Shown here: positions 8,465 through 16,270 of the stretch, one piece after another
Layout: every line of letters starts with the position of its first letter
Position numbering within the stretch: the stretch's first letter is position 1
Translations under genes and position numbers: made by a program
Notes under the pieces: generated by a model
Told to the model about the DNA's origin: nothing
Databases searched by the model: none
What the model saw: only the letters and a program-made list of their open reading frames with translations
DNA from: an uncultured Isosphaeraceae bacterium
GTDB taxonomy: Bacteria > Planctomycetota > Planctomycetia > Isosphaerales > Isosphaeraceae
Assembly: GCA_945957605.1 (NCBI GenBank)
Contig: CAMFLR010000001.1
Coordinates: 558,001 to 622,000 of the forward strand
DNA: 64,000 bases
Direction of reading: 5' to 3'

Positions 8465-8764
8465 ATGAGTATGTCTGAATCAACGGGTGCTCAAGACTGG
8501 CGGGCCGTGGCCTGCCTGACCCCCAGTGGCGAGCGTCTGCTCTGTTTCGGTGGCAGTTCGGCTCAGGTTCGTGCGGCCTACGCCGGCGCCTGGGGCGAAG
8601 TGATCCGAGACGAAGACCGGCCGACCGTGAAGGCGATCTCGCTCCAGCGCTGGGCTGGTCTCGCCTGGGCCGGACAGTGGGAACACCAGAGCTATCTGGC
8701 CGTTCCGAACACGCGTGGCGGCAAGGGCAGCGCGTCCGAAACCGAACCCGCGTCGTCGAACTGA
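8465..8764 (+). CDS. Small hypothetical protein (99 aa)
   Basis: Not recognised. The 99-residue product begins MSMSESTGAQDWRAVACL, contains PSGERLLCFGGSSAQVRAAY and a central KAISLQRWAGLAWAG, and ends in a polar, probably disordered tail. Support for it being real comes from codon usage like its neighbours, a strong terminator 50 bp after the stop, and the structured leader before it. A second ATG lies two codons downstream; neither start has a strong ribosome site. It stands alone, with no operon partner. The compact, conserved-looking core suggests a small folded domain, but no function can be proposed. Confidence 0.65.
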   Translation: MSMSESTGAQDWRAVACLTPSGERLLCFGGSSAQVRAAYAGAWGEVIRDEDRPTVKAISLQRWAGLAWAGQWEHQSYLAVPNTRGGKGSASETEPASSN

Positions 8765-8814
8765 TCCAGTTCCGATTCGATTCACACGATTGCCGTGTCC
8801 AACTTATGCGATTA

Positions 8815-8847
8815 CCCCCTGGTTTCTTCCAGGGGGTTCTTTTTTTA
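8815..8847 (+). terminator. Rho-independent terminator
   Basis: CCCCCTGG (8815-8822) pairs with CCAGGGGG (8829-8836) around a 6-nt loop and is followed by TTCTTTTTTT. It is a textbook intrinsic terminator for the small gene ending at 8764. Confidence 0.92.
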
Positions 8848-8894
8848 TATTGATCTCATTGATTGGATCAATCTTATGGACTCGGAGGCGATGA

Positions 8895-9269
8895 ATGGCT
8901 TCCGCAAGCGACTTCCCCGCCGTCTTCACCGCGCTTCGGGCGATCTTTGAACCGTACGCGTCACGCCTAAAAGTTACCGCCGACGAACCGACAAAATACT
9001 CCCTGTCAGTTGGTTACATTCCAAAGTTCAAGAAAGAAGTTTGGCTCGGCGGCGTCGAGATCATGAAGAATTACGTCAGCTTTCATCTGATGCCGATCTA
9101 CATGAATCCCAAGCTACAGGCGACCATCTCCCCTGCCCTGAAAGCTCGGATGCAGGGAAAAGCTTGCTTCAACTTCAAGACAGTTGACCCGGATCTCTTC
9201 GCTGAGCTTGCCGATCTCACAGCGCGCGGAGTCGCCTGTTTCAAGAACGAGTTTAGTCAATCAAATTGA
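8895..9269 (+). CDS. Hypothetical protein (124 aa), DUF1801-like fold possible
   Basis: The 124-residue protein starts MASASDFPAVFTALRAIFEP and has a strand-rich middle (KYSLSVGYIPKFKKEVWLGG, then VEIMKNYVSFHLMPIYM). It ends with MQGKACFNFKTVDPDLFAEL and a helix. The pattern of an amphipathic front helix, a beta sheet and a final KACFNFK strand with a C-terminal helix is reminiscent of small YdhG/DUF1801-type proteins, but similarity is too weak to name. GGAGG lies 6 nt before the ATG, giving a firm start. Its last 9 bases overlap the convergent Nif3-like gene. Cytosolic; function unknown. Confidence 0.75.
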   Translation: MASASDFPAVFTALRAIFEPYASRLKVTADEPTKYSLSVGYIPKFKKEVWLGGVEIMKNYVSFHLMPIYMNPKLQATISPALKARMQGKACFNFKTVDPDLFAELADLTARGVACFKNEFSQSN

Positions 9270-10370
9270 CTGGAACGGGTCGGCCTCATCGCGGCTCGGC
9301 CAGACTTCCAGCGACGGAAACGCTTCGGCCAGTCGTGCAGCAAGATCCTCGACGCCCGGACGCTCGGTCGCATGGTGTCCTGCGACGATGAGCCCGATTC
9401 CGCGCGATTCGGCTTCGAGTCCGCGATGAAATCTCGCCTCGCCCGTAAGCAAAGCGTCGGCACCCGCGCGCGCCGCATCGCCCAAGAAATCATCGCCCGC
9501 ACCGCAAACAATAGCCAGCGATCGGATCAACCTCTCAGAGTCACCCACATACTGCACGGCGCGTGTTTGCAGAACTTCCCCAATTCGCGCGGCAAACGCG
9601 CCCAGTGTGACCGGTTCACTCAACCGACCAATTCGGCCCGTCCCGGGTGATTCAGGCGGACCGTCTTCGATGGGATAAACATCGGTCGCTGGTTCTTCGT
9701 AAGGATGCGCATTGCGAATCGCTGCCAGCACCGTGTCACAAATCGACGCAGAGCAGACGAATTCAATGCGCCACTCTCGCACGGTTTCGCGGCGTCCCGC
9801 CTCACCAATCGCCGGCTTGGCCCCTTCACCACCAAAAAACGTACCTCGCCCTTCTGATGTAAATGAACATTGCTCGTAAACGCCAATCCGCCCTGCCCCA
9901 GCCTCGAACGCAGCATCAAGCACGGCACCTCGGTGCCCCTTGGGCACGAACACGACGATTTTTCTTCGCGCGGCTGGTACGCCCGGCTTCAGTGCCCGGG
10001 CGTCTACCAACCCCAACCGCGTCGCAAGCAAATCGTTGATGCCGTCAACCGTGTTATCGAACGACGTGTGCGGGCTAATCACTGCAACTCCGGCCCTTGC
10101 CAGTCTCCACAGAAAACCAGTCTCAGGACGATCGGCGCGAATCGCCTTCACTGCTTTGAACAGGACCGGATGGTGACTGACGATGACCCCTGCCCCTTGT
10201 GCGATCGCCTCGTCGGCAGTGCGATCGGTCACGGTGAGGCACGTCAAAATGCGCGAAACGTCGCTCGCCGGATCACCCCAGAGCAAACCGACGTTATCCC
10301 ACGACTCGGCGAGCGAAAACGGGGCAAATCTGCCAACCCAGTTGAGAACGTCCTGAACTTTAGTATTCAT
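9261..10370 (-). CDS. Nif3-like dinuclear metal centre hexameric protein (DUF34/YbgI family)
   Basis: The 369-residue protein matches the long form of the Nif3/YqfO group, with a PII/CutA-like domain inserted between the two halves. Metal-binding residues seen are His66-His67 (IVSHHPVLF), Asp105 (HTSFDNT), and a C-terminal GHHATERPGVE supplying His and Glu. Family members form toroidal hexamers with a two-metal site; a GTP cyclohydrolase I type 2 label is common in databases but not well supported. The start ATG overlaps the pabC stop by 4 bp (ATGA), so translation is probably coupled. It is the third gene of the pabB-pabC operon. Confidence 0.93.
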   Translation of the reverse strand: MNTKVQDVLNWVGRFAPFSLAESWDNVGLLWGDPASDVSRILTCLTVTDRTADEAIAQGAGVIVSHHPVLFKAVKAIRADRPETGFLWRLARAGVAVISPHTSFDNTVDGINDLLATRLGLVDARALKPGVPAARRKIVVFVPKGHRGAVLDAAFEAGAGRIGVYEQCSFTSEGRGTFFGGEGAKPAIGEAGRRETVREWRIEFVCSASICDTVLAAIRNAHPYEEPATDVYPIEDGPPESPGTGRIGRLSEPVTLGAFAARIGEVLQTRAVQYVGDSERLIRSLAIVCGAGDDFLGDAARAGADALLTGEARFHRGLEAESRGIGLIVAGHHATERPGVEDLAARLAEAFPSLEVWPSRDEADPFQSI

Positions 10371-11197
10371 GTGAAATTATGAGCAAATGATTGCAGAAGT
10401 GTGACCGTCAGTAATTGCAAAAGCTCAGAGTTCGCCTGATTAGTCAGCGTGCGACGATCGAAATCATCGATCGCTCTCACTCCTCGCACCGAGTTCGTGA
10501 GAAATATCGATTCGGCCGCGCGAAGCTCATCGAGAAACACGGCACGCTCCTCGACTTTGTAGCCGTGTTCACGTGCAAAATCGAGCACAACTTGCCGCAT
10601 GATTCCCGGAACGATCGGACCGTTGAGCTCGGGTGTAACCAGTGTGCGCGGCTGCTCGGGAGATATAAACGCGACGTTGTTGCGCGATGCTTCCCAGACT
10701 CGGCCATCGGGACCCGTGAGCAGGCAATCAATCGCACCTTGAATTGCAGCCCACTCGTGCGCCATTCGGCGTGACCAGTAGTTCAGCGTTTTGTGCGAGC
10801 CGAGATTATCGGGCCAGACAAGCGGATGCGGATGAATCAGTAAAACTCGCGGATGTGGCTCAACTGGCGGTAGCGGCCGGGCCGTCATCCAGAGCACCGG
10901 GGATTTGCGTGGGGAGCCGCCTGTCATAGTGATCCGCAGCAAGGCATCGCTCGAAAGCGAATTCGCGGCGATTGTGTTCGTCACTGCGTCTTGATCCGGC
11001 AACGTCACACCCTCGAGCGATAGTCCAAGCGCAGCAGCCGAGCTTCGCAAACGATCGAGATGGGGGCCAAGCAACGGGGCGCGGCCGGAGAAGGTCCGCA
11101 TCGTCTCAAACAGGCCGAGGCCGTGTTCAAACGTGCGATCGTCGAGATCGACCTTTACCTCGCTGGCGGGCAAAATCCGGCCGTCGTGCCAGATCAT
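10367..11197 (-). CDS. pabC: Aminodeoxychorismate lyase (class IV aminotransferase fold)
   Basis: The 276-residue protein is a fold-type IV PLP enzyme. DRTFEHGLGLFETMRTFSGR near the N-terminus and SHKTLNYWSRRMAHEWA with the PLP-binding Lys are typical, and the C-terminal ANSELLQLLTVTLLQS region completes the fold. Branched-chain aminotransferases share the fold, but its 4-bp (ATGA) overlap with the upstream pabB gene points to 4-amino-4-deoxychorismate lyase, which releases pyruvate to give p-aminobenzoate for folate. The start at 11197 is chosen because GGAGGG lies 6 nt before it. The next gene (Nif3-like) again overlaps by 4 bp. Confidence 0.88.
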   Translation of the reverse strand: MIWHDGRILPASEVKVDLDDRTFEHGLGLFETMRTFSGRAPLLGPHLDRLRSSAAALGLSLEGVTLPDQDAVTNTIAANSLSSDALLRITMTGGSPRKSPVLWMTARPLPPVEPHPRVLLIHPHPLVWPDNLGSHKTLNYWSRRMAHEWAAIQGAIDCLLTGPDGRVWEASRNNVAFISPEQPRTLVTPELNGPIVPGIMRQVVLDFAREHGYKVEERAVFLDELRAAESIFLTNSVRGVRAIDDFDRRTLTNQANSELLQLLTVTLLQSFAHNFT

Positions 11198-12645
11198 ATT
11201 GGTCCCTCCGCGGTTGGCCCTTCCCACTTGAGCACCTGCCGCATCCCTCGTCCTTTGTGCAGCGTTTCGAGGTACTCGGCCTCGGGATCAGAGTCGGCGA
11301 CAATTCCGCCACCGACCTGATAATGCACCTGTTCGCCTTCAACCGTCAGCGTACGAATCGCAATGTTGAAGCAGCTTCGGCCCCCGCGCGAGTAATAGCC
11401 GATGGCCCCGGTGTAAACGCCTCGCCGGGTTGGTTCGAGTTCGTCGATGATTTCCATCGCGCGAATCTTGGGAGCACCGGTGATCGAGCCGCCTGGGAAA
11501 ACCGCGCGGACGATGTCTGTAGGACCAACGTTCGGGCGCAGCGTGCCCGCAACCGTCGCCACCAGGTGATGTACCTGTGCGAACGATTCGAGCGTCAGCG
11601 GACTTCGCACAACCACCGAACCATATTCGCAAACGCGTCCCAGGTCGTTGCGTTCCAGGTCGACGATCATCGTCAATTCCGCGCGATCCTTGGCGCTCGT
11701 CCTGAGTTCATTGGCCAATCGTTCATCTTCGGCTGCGGTTTCGCCGCGCGGTCGCGTGCCCTTGATTGGTCGTGTGACAATCGATCGGCCGTGCGTCTCG
11801 TAAAACAATTCGGGACTGGCACTGATGATCGCCATGTCCTTCCAGCGCAGCAGTGCAGCGTACGGCGCAGGGCTTTTTTCCTTCATCCGCTGATGCAGCG
11901 AGACAGGATCGGGCCGGCGGATTGGGCTGCCGACATCGCGGCTGCTGAAACGCTGCGACAAATTGACCTGAAAGATATCGCCGGCCCTTATGTATTCGAG
12001 CGCACGTTCGACGGCGGCGATATACTCTTCCTTGCGAAAATTGCCCCTCGACGCCCGAAGCCACGTCAGGCCGACAACCGGCTCCTCGACTTCGAGCCCA
12101 ATGTTCCACTCTTCCCAGCGGCGTTCGAGTGCGTGCGCCCCTTCGCCGAGCATGTCGAACGCGCAAAACTCGGCTGTGCCGTTTTGGTTATCGACGATCA
12201 CCGCAGTGTCGTAGAGTCCGAAGCGAATGTCGGGCATCCGCGATTCGCGTGCAGCCTTGCGTGGCAGGTGTTCGAGTCGCGGAGCCAGGTCGTAGCCGTA
12301 ATAGCCGATCATTCCGCCGCGAAATGGCGACTCATCGCCTGGCGCCTGTGCCAGTTCGTTGACATCGGCGAGGTCGAATTCGTCAAGCAGGCGACCCAGT
12401 CGCGCGAGCGGATCACCCTTGCCGGTTTCGGTCGGACGACCATCACGCGTGATCTTCCATGACCAGCGAGTCGCTTCGAACACGAGTCTGGGGCGTGCGG
12501 CCAGGATGCTCCAGCGCCCGGCGTTACCGAAACCTGCGCCGCTTTCGAGCAGGGCGGCACCTGGCCAACGGCCGATGATCGAAGCCAGCCGCGGTTCGGG
12601 ATGAAAGATGGGACGGCGAAGGGTTAGGTCGCGGTCGAACGTCAC
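11194..12645 (-). CDS. pabB: Aminodeoxychorismate synthase component I
   Basis: The 483-residue chorismate-utilising enzyme has the N-terminal anthranilate synthase I-like domain (RLASIIGRWPGAALLESGAG) and a full catalytic domain. The motif PIKGTRPRGE, with its Lys, is the signature that separates PabB from TrpE (PLAGTR). GGSITGAPKIRAMEIIDELE and RGVYTGAIGYYS are the conserved C-terminal blocks. With a PabA glutaminase, not seen in this window, it converts chorismate and glutamine to 4-amino-4-deoxychorismate. It is the first gene of an operon with pabC and the Nif3-like gene; its stop overlaps the pabC start by 4 bp. Confidence 0.95.
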   Translation of the reverse strand: MTFDRDLTLRRPIFHPEPRLASIIGRWPGAALLESGAGFGNAGRWSILAARPRLVFEATRWSWKITRDGRPTETGKGDPLARLGRLLDEFDLADVNELAQAPGDESPFRGGMIGYYGYDLAPRLEHLPRKAARESRMPDIRFGLYDTAVIVDNQNGTAEFCAFDMLGEGAHALERRWEEWNIGLEVEEPVVGLTWLRASRGNFRKEEYIAAVERALEYIRAGDIFQVNLSQRFSSRDVGSPIRRPDPVSLHQRMKEKSPAPYAALLRWKDMAIISASPELFYETHGRSIVTRPIKGTRPRGETAAEDERLANELRTSAKDRAELTMIVDLERNDLGRVCEYGSVVVRSPLTLESFAQVHHLVATVAGTLRPNVGPTDIVRAVFPGGSITGAPKIRAMEIIDELEPTRRGVYTGAIGYYSRGGRSCFNIAIRTLTVEGEQVHYQVGGGIVADSDPEAEYLETLHKGRGMRQVLKWEGPTAEGPI

Positions 12646-12805
12646 TTCCGGAGGGTCCTAGCGGGCTGCGCGGCGGCGTCGCAGGTGGAAATTCAAGCCG
12701 GCGAAAGCAGAGCGAACCGGGCACATGAACGGTATCATGAAACGGCCGGGAAACAAAACCCCGGCTTGCCCTGGATGTATCAATTTGTCGAAGGTTCGTC
12801 GCGCC

Positions 12806-13591
12806 ATGATTCGTCAGTCCATCGGAGTTCGGCTTTCTTCAGGGAATGACCTACGCGAGGAAATTCGCGTTGCCGCGAGCCTTGGCGCGAAAGGAGTCGT
12901 GCTCGACGCGCGTGACGAACTCAATCCCGAACGTCTGACCGACACGGGCCGCCGCGAGATTCGTTACCTGCTTCGCTCGGTCGAGTTGCACTTGATCGCT
13001 TTGCACCTTCCCACGCGCAGCCCGTACGACCATCTCGAACGCCTCGATGACCGGATCAATCGCGCCGAGAGTGCGTTCACGCTTGCATACGAGCTGGGAA
13101 CCCGGCTGGTGCTCGTGAATCCGGGTGGCGTTCCGCCAGCGGAAGAAGTTGATCGACGAGGGATCTTCACTACTGCCATCTCAGAGTTGGCGAAGCGGGC
13201 CGATCATCGCGGCGTGCGATTGACGCTCGAAACGGGATTCGATTCTGGGGCTGTTCTGCGCGATTTTCTGGAGGGAATTGGCTCGCCTGCTCTCGGTGCG
13301 AGTATCGATCCCGGCGGCCTGCTCACGCGCGGCATCGATCCCGTTCAGACGACAGTCGATCTCGCGAACTGGGTGACTCACGCCTACGCGACTGACGCGG
13401 CCACCGGCCAGAGGCGCACCACGATCTTCAACCCGCGCGGGACTGGATTTCCGCCGGGTGCGCTGGATTGGGAAGAATATCTCGGTGCATTGGAAGAAAT
13501 CAATTACAGAGGGTTTATGACTGTGTTTCCGTCGCCGGGCGGGCTTAAGACGGAATTGCCGGCGATGATTAATCGCTTGAGGCAGTTTTAG
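12806..13591 (+). CDS. Sugar phosphate isomerase/epimerase-like TIM barrel protein
   Basis: From the ATG at 12806 the protein has 261 residues and the xylose isomerase-like TIM barrel pattern. IRVAASLGAKGVVLDAR forms the first units, LHLIALHLP and TRLVLVNPGG the inner strands, RLTLETGFDSG a central strand with a Glu of the kind used as metal ligand, and ALGASIDPGG the next. It ends with YRGFMTVFPSPGG, and LDWEEYLGALEEINYRG is typical of the last helix. The substrate is unknown. Earlier in-frame ATGs at 12725 and 12737 would add residues that do not look like the family, but the ribosome site at 12806 is not strong. It is divergent from pabB. Confidence 0.8.
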   Translation: MIRQSIGVRLSSGNDLREEIRVAASLGAKGVVLDARDELNPERLTDTGRREIRYLLRSVELHLIALHLPTRSPYDHLERLDDRINRAESAFTLAYELGTRLVLVNPGGVPPAEEVDRRGIFTTAISELAKRADHRGVRLTLETGFDSGAVLRDFLEGIGSPALGASIDPGGLLTRGIDPVQTTVDLANWVTHAYATDAATGQRRTTIFNPRGTGFPPGALDWEEYLGALEEINYRGFMTVFPSPGGLKTELPAMINRLRQF

Positions 13592-13649
13592 TGTGCGTGA
13601 TAGGAAGCAAGTTCCTGTCCGAAGCATGAGCGGCCACGAAGGGCGAACC

Positions 13650-14645
13650 ATGGCTTTCTTTTTTCGGCGAAGCAAAGTCCGGAAAGCGATTCCCGACGCG
13701 TTCTCATATCTGGCGGACGTCGCCGAGCTCTTCGAAAAGACCGGCGCCTGGCGCAGATACGTCGATGAACCTGAGGTTCTCGCCGGTTTTAAGGTCACGG
13801 CTACGCCGCAAGAGCTTTCCGTACTCGCTTCGGCATGTGATGAAGTTGTCCGCCGGGCGGACAATGACCGGCTTATCGCCTGGATCGAGTCGCAAGACGA
13901 AAAAGACTCGAATTCGCGCGAAGAATACGCAGCGTCGACTGTGCAGGCGTTTCTTTGGAACGCGGAGGCTCTCGGGTTCGTGGGAGTCGAACCGTTTTAT
14001 TCCGCGCGTCTGACTTTCTTCAAGTGTGAACACCCTCGGATCTATGATCCGGACCAAAAACCTGGTGAGACAGCGTCCCACCGTCCGTTTGTTGCTCTTC
14101 AAAGTCCAAGGGACGTGGGCGACAAGTCTCTTCCCCAGGAACTAGCAGATTTCTACACGCACAATGAAGGGATTGGCCTGGAAAGTTGTGGCAGGAGATA
14201 CGTGCGTTTGTGCCAACTCGCCGAGATTGAGCGCCACAAATGGCACGACGTGCACCTCAAGGAGAATGATGATTCACCCGGCTGGGTGGATGGTTTCGAG
14301 GGGATACTTATCGGCTATGGGCAGTTTTGGGATGGCATTTATCTCGTTCAAAACGCTCCGTCCTGTCCAAAAGGCTCAATCTTAGCGATTGGTGTGGATA
14401 TCGCAGGTCCAAGTGGAACAGGTCCTCACGAGATGGAGCCCTCACTTGTGTTGGCACCAAATCTCGAGGAATGGTTGAGGAACCTAGAGCGGAATCACTG
14501 GTTTGAATATGGTCTCGGTCCCGGCGCGATTTTGGATCGCGTCTCCGACGAGCAATCACGACTACGACGGTACTATAAGGCGTTGAATCCGCGAATCGAC
14601 TGGCACAGTTCCCCTGAATCGCATCGGGAAGAAGATGCTGGTTAG
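13650..14645 (+). CDS. Hypothetical protein, possible SMI1/KNR4 (SUKH)-like C-terminal region
   Basis: The 331-residue protein is not clearly recognised. The start at 13650 (MAFFFRRSKVRKAIPDAF) is supported by AAGGG 6 nt upstream. The second half has features of SUKH proteins: LPQELADFYTHNEGIGLES as the entry helix and turn, then GWVDGFEGILIGYGQFWDGI followed by YLVQNAPSCPKGSILAIGVD, and a late strand LVLAPNLEEWLRNL. Many SUKH proteins act as immunity or regulatory scaffolds; no toxin gene is adjacent. No signal peptide or membrane segment is seen. The next gene follows 87 bp downstream in the same direction. Assignment of the SUKH fold is tentative. Confidence 0.65.
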   Translation: MAFFFRRSKVRKAIPDAFSYLADVAELFEKTGAWRRYVDEPEVLAGFKVTATPQELSVLASACDEVVRRADNDRLIAWIESQDEKDSNSREEYAASTVQAFLWNAEALGFVGVEPFYSARLTFFKCEHPRIYDPDQKPGETASHRPFVALQSPRDVGDKSLPQELADFYTHNEGIGLESCGRRYVRLCQLAEIERHKWHDVHLKENDDSPGWVDGFEGILIGYGQFWDGIYLVQNAPSCPKGSILAIGVDIAGPSGTGPHEMEPSLVLAPNLEEWLRNLERNHWFEYGLGPGAILDRVSDEQSRLRRYYKALNPRIDWHSSPESHREEDAG

Positions 14646-14732
14646 TATGGGCAGAGCGAACCTCTCCGAACACTGGGTAGGCTTCAACTTTGATCACGAC
14701 CGCCTGAGACAAAACTGCGTGAGGCTGGCGCA

Positions 14733-15392
14733 ATGCTCACTGACCAAGATGTCAAAGACATCGTCCAACGTCGCGAACGCATTTCGGGGCTTGGATCGTG
14801 GGTATCGTTGTTAGGAATCTGCTTCATTTTGATGCTTCTTGGAGTGGTAAAGGAGCCTGCTCTCAGCTTTCTCAAACAAATCGTTGGTAATCGTGCCAGC
14901 AGCGTGTTTTCGGCGGTTTCGGTGACGTTGATCGTCACAATGCTATTTGTGCCTCTTATCATCGCAGGGCGGCAGGAACGACGGTTGAAAATCGTTTGTC
15001 CCTCATGTCACAAGGATGCGAATTCGGATATTTTGCGACTTCAATTAACGCGATGTTGCTCCAAATGTGGCAATCGCTTGGTGCATGGCGGACATATTCA
15101 CTCGAACTCAGTGCTCAAACGTTGGGCTCGAATCTGGACCCGTACGAAGGTTGCATCGTGGTTCTGGTGTTTTCCGGTTTATGGGATGTTGAAGCCTTTC
15201 CTGTCGTTCCGCCATTTTGCAGATTTCCACGATCTTGGCTCATTGCTCGCCGTTCCGTTGTTGGGTGTTCTGGTGATTGGCACCACCTGGCTTTGCACCC
15301 GCGATCGACGCTACGTGCCAGCATTACTCGCCTCTGCTTTTGTCGCCCTGCTGGTGGTCGGCATTCGGGCGATGGTCAATTGGCTCGCCTGA
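14733..15392 (+). CDS. Zinc-ribbon membrane protein, unknown function
   Basis: The 219-residue protein has two N-terminal membrane segments (about 20-38 and 58-78), then a cytosolic zinc ribbon with Cys89 and Cys92 (CPSC) and Cys108/Cys109 and Cys112 (CCSKCGN). Three more hydrophobic segments follow, ending VALLVVGIRAMVNWLA. GAGG lies 8 nt before the ATG. The base composition is visibly less GC-rich than in neighbouring genes, with many T- and A-ending codons, which together with the unknown gene before it suggests acquired DNA. No family recognised; a membrane-bound sensor or protein-protein adaptor is possible but unsupported. Confidence 0.72.
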   Translation: MLTDQDVKDIVQRRERISGLGSWVSLLGICFILMLLGVVKEPALSFLKQIVGNRASSVFSAVSVTLIVTMLFVPLIIAGRQERRLKIVCPSCHKDANSDILRLQLTRCCSKCGNRLVHGGHIHSNSVLKRWARIWTRTKVASWFWCFPVYGMLKPFLSFRHFADFHDLGSLLAVPLLGVLVIGTTWLCTRDRRYVPALLASAFVALLVVGIRAMVNWLA

Positions 15393-15534
15393 GACCGTAA
15401 TGTTTGCATGTTTAAATTAACGAATGGTATGGTCCAAGAGTCGCCTCTGCTTTGACCTCCGTTCTCAACCCCGCTACGATGTGGGGTCGTGCGAGCACAG
15501 CTTTGAGCGAAAGTTTGAGGACGAGGTACGGAAG

Positions 15535-16266
15535 ATGACAGAGCCGGCCGCTGATCGGACGTGGGTGCCACTCGACTCGCGTGAGCGTCGAGTGCTGGGA
15601 GTGCTCGTCGAAAAAGCGAAGACGACGCCCGAATATTATCCGCTCACGATGGCCGCGCTTGTCACCGGTTGCAACCAGAAGTCGAATCGCGATCCTGTCA
15701 CCAATTACGACGCCGACGACGTGGAGGATTTCCTCCAGAGCCTCCGCAAAAAGGGGGCGGTCGTCATGGTCGAGGCGGGTGGTCGCGTGGTGCGCTGGAA
15801 GCATACGCTTTATGAATGGCTCAAGGTGAGCAAGGTTGAGCTGGCGATCATCGCGGAGCTTTTGCTTCGCGGCCCGCAAACCGAAGGCGACCTTCGCGCT
15901 CGCGCGAGCCGCATGGAGCCCCTGCCCGACCTGCAAACCTTGCAAACGCACCTGGAAGCACTCGCAAGTCGTGGCCTGGTTGTGTACCTCTCGCCGCCGG
16001 GCCAGAAACGCGGTGTCGTGGTGACGCACAACCTGTACCACCGCCCCGACGACCTTGAACGCGAAAAGTTGAAGTATGCGTCGGGTCCGGTGGAAGACGA
16101 CGAACCGGTGCGAGCCTCGGCCTCGAGTTCGGCCAGCGCACGCGTGGCGACGCCTGGCCTGGCCGAAGAAGTCGCGCGATTGAAGGCCGAGTTGGAATCG
16201 CTTCGTGCGACTGTGGAAAATCTTTCGAACGAAGTGACCGCGCTCAAGACCGCGCTGGGAGCCTGA
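15535..16266 (+). CDS. YceH family protein (UPF0502/DUF480)
   Basis: The 243-residue protein begins the family core at LDSRERRVLGVLVEKAKTTP and continues YYPLTMAALVTGCNQKSNRD, the most conserved block of YceH. Two winged-helix domains follow (about 10-90 and 95-180, the second with LLLRGPQTEGDLRARASRM). The C-terminal 50 residues form a short coiled coil (VARLKAELESLRATVENL), also usual in the family. GAGG lies 8 nt before the chosen ATG at 15535; the frame itself opens further upstream. The winged-helix folds suggest nucleic acid binding, but no role is established. The next gene begins 4 bp after its stop. Confidence 0.94.
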   Translation: MTEPAADRTWVPLDSRERRVLGVLVEKAKTTPEYYPLTMAALVTGCNQKSNRDPVTNYDADDVEDFLQSLRKKGAVVMVEAGGRVVRWKHTLYEWLKVSKVELAIIAELLLRGPQTEGDLRARASRMEPLPDLQTLQTHLEALASRGLVVYLSPPGQKRGVVVTHNLYHRPDDLEREKLKYASGPVEDDEPVRASASSSASARVATPGLAEEVARLKAELESLRATVENLSNEVTALKTALGA

Positions 16267-16270
16267 ATCG

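Noticed and set aside
10972..12462. 496-codon open frame antisense to pabB
   Set aside because: pabB is certain by motif and operon structure; the antisense frame is an effect of high GC content.
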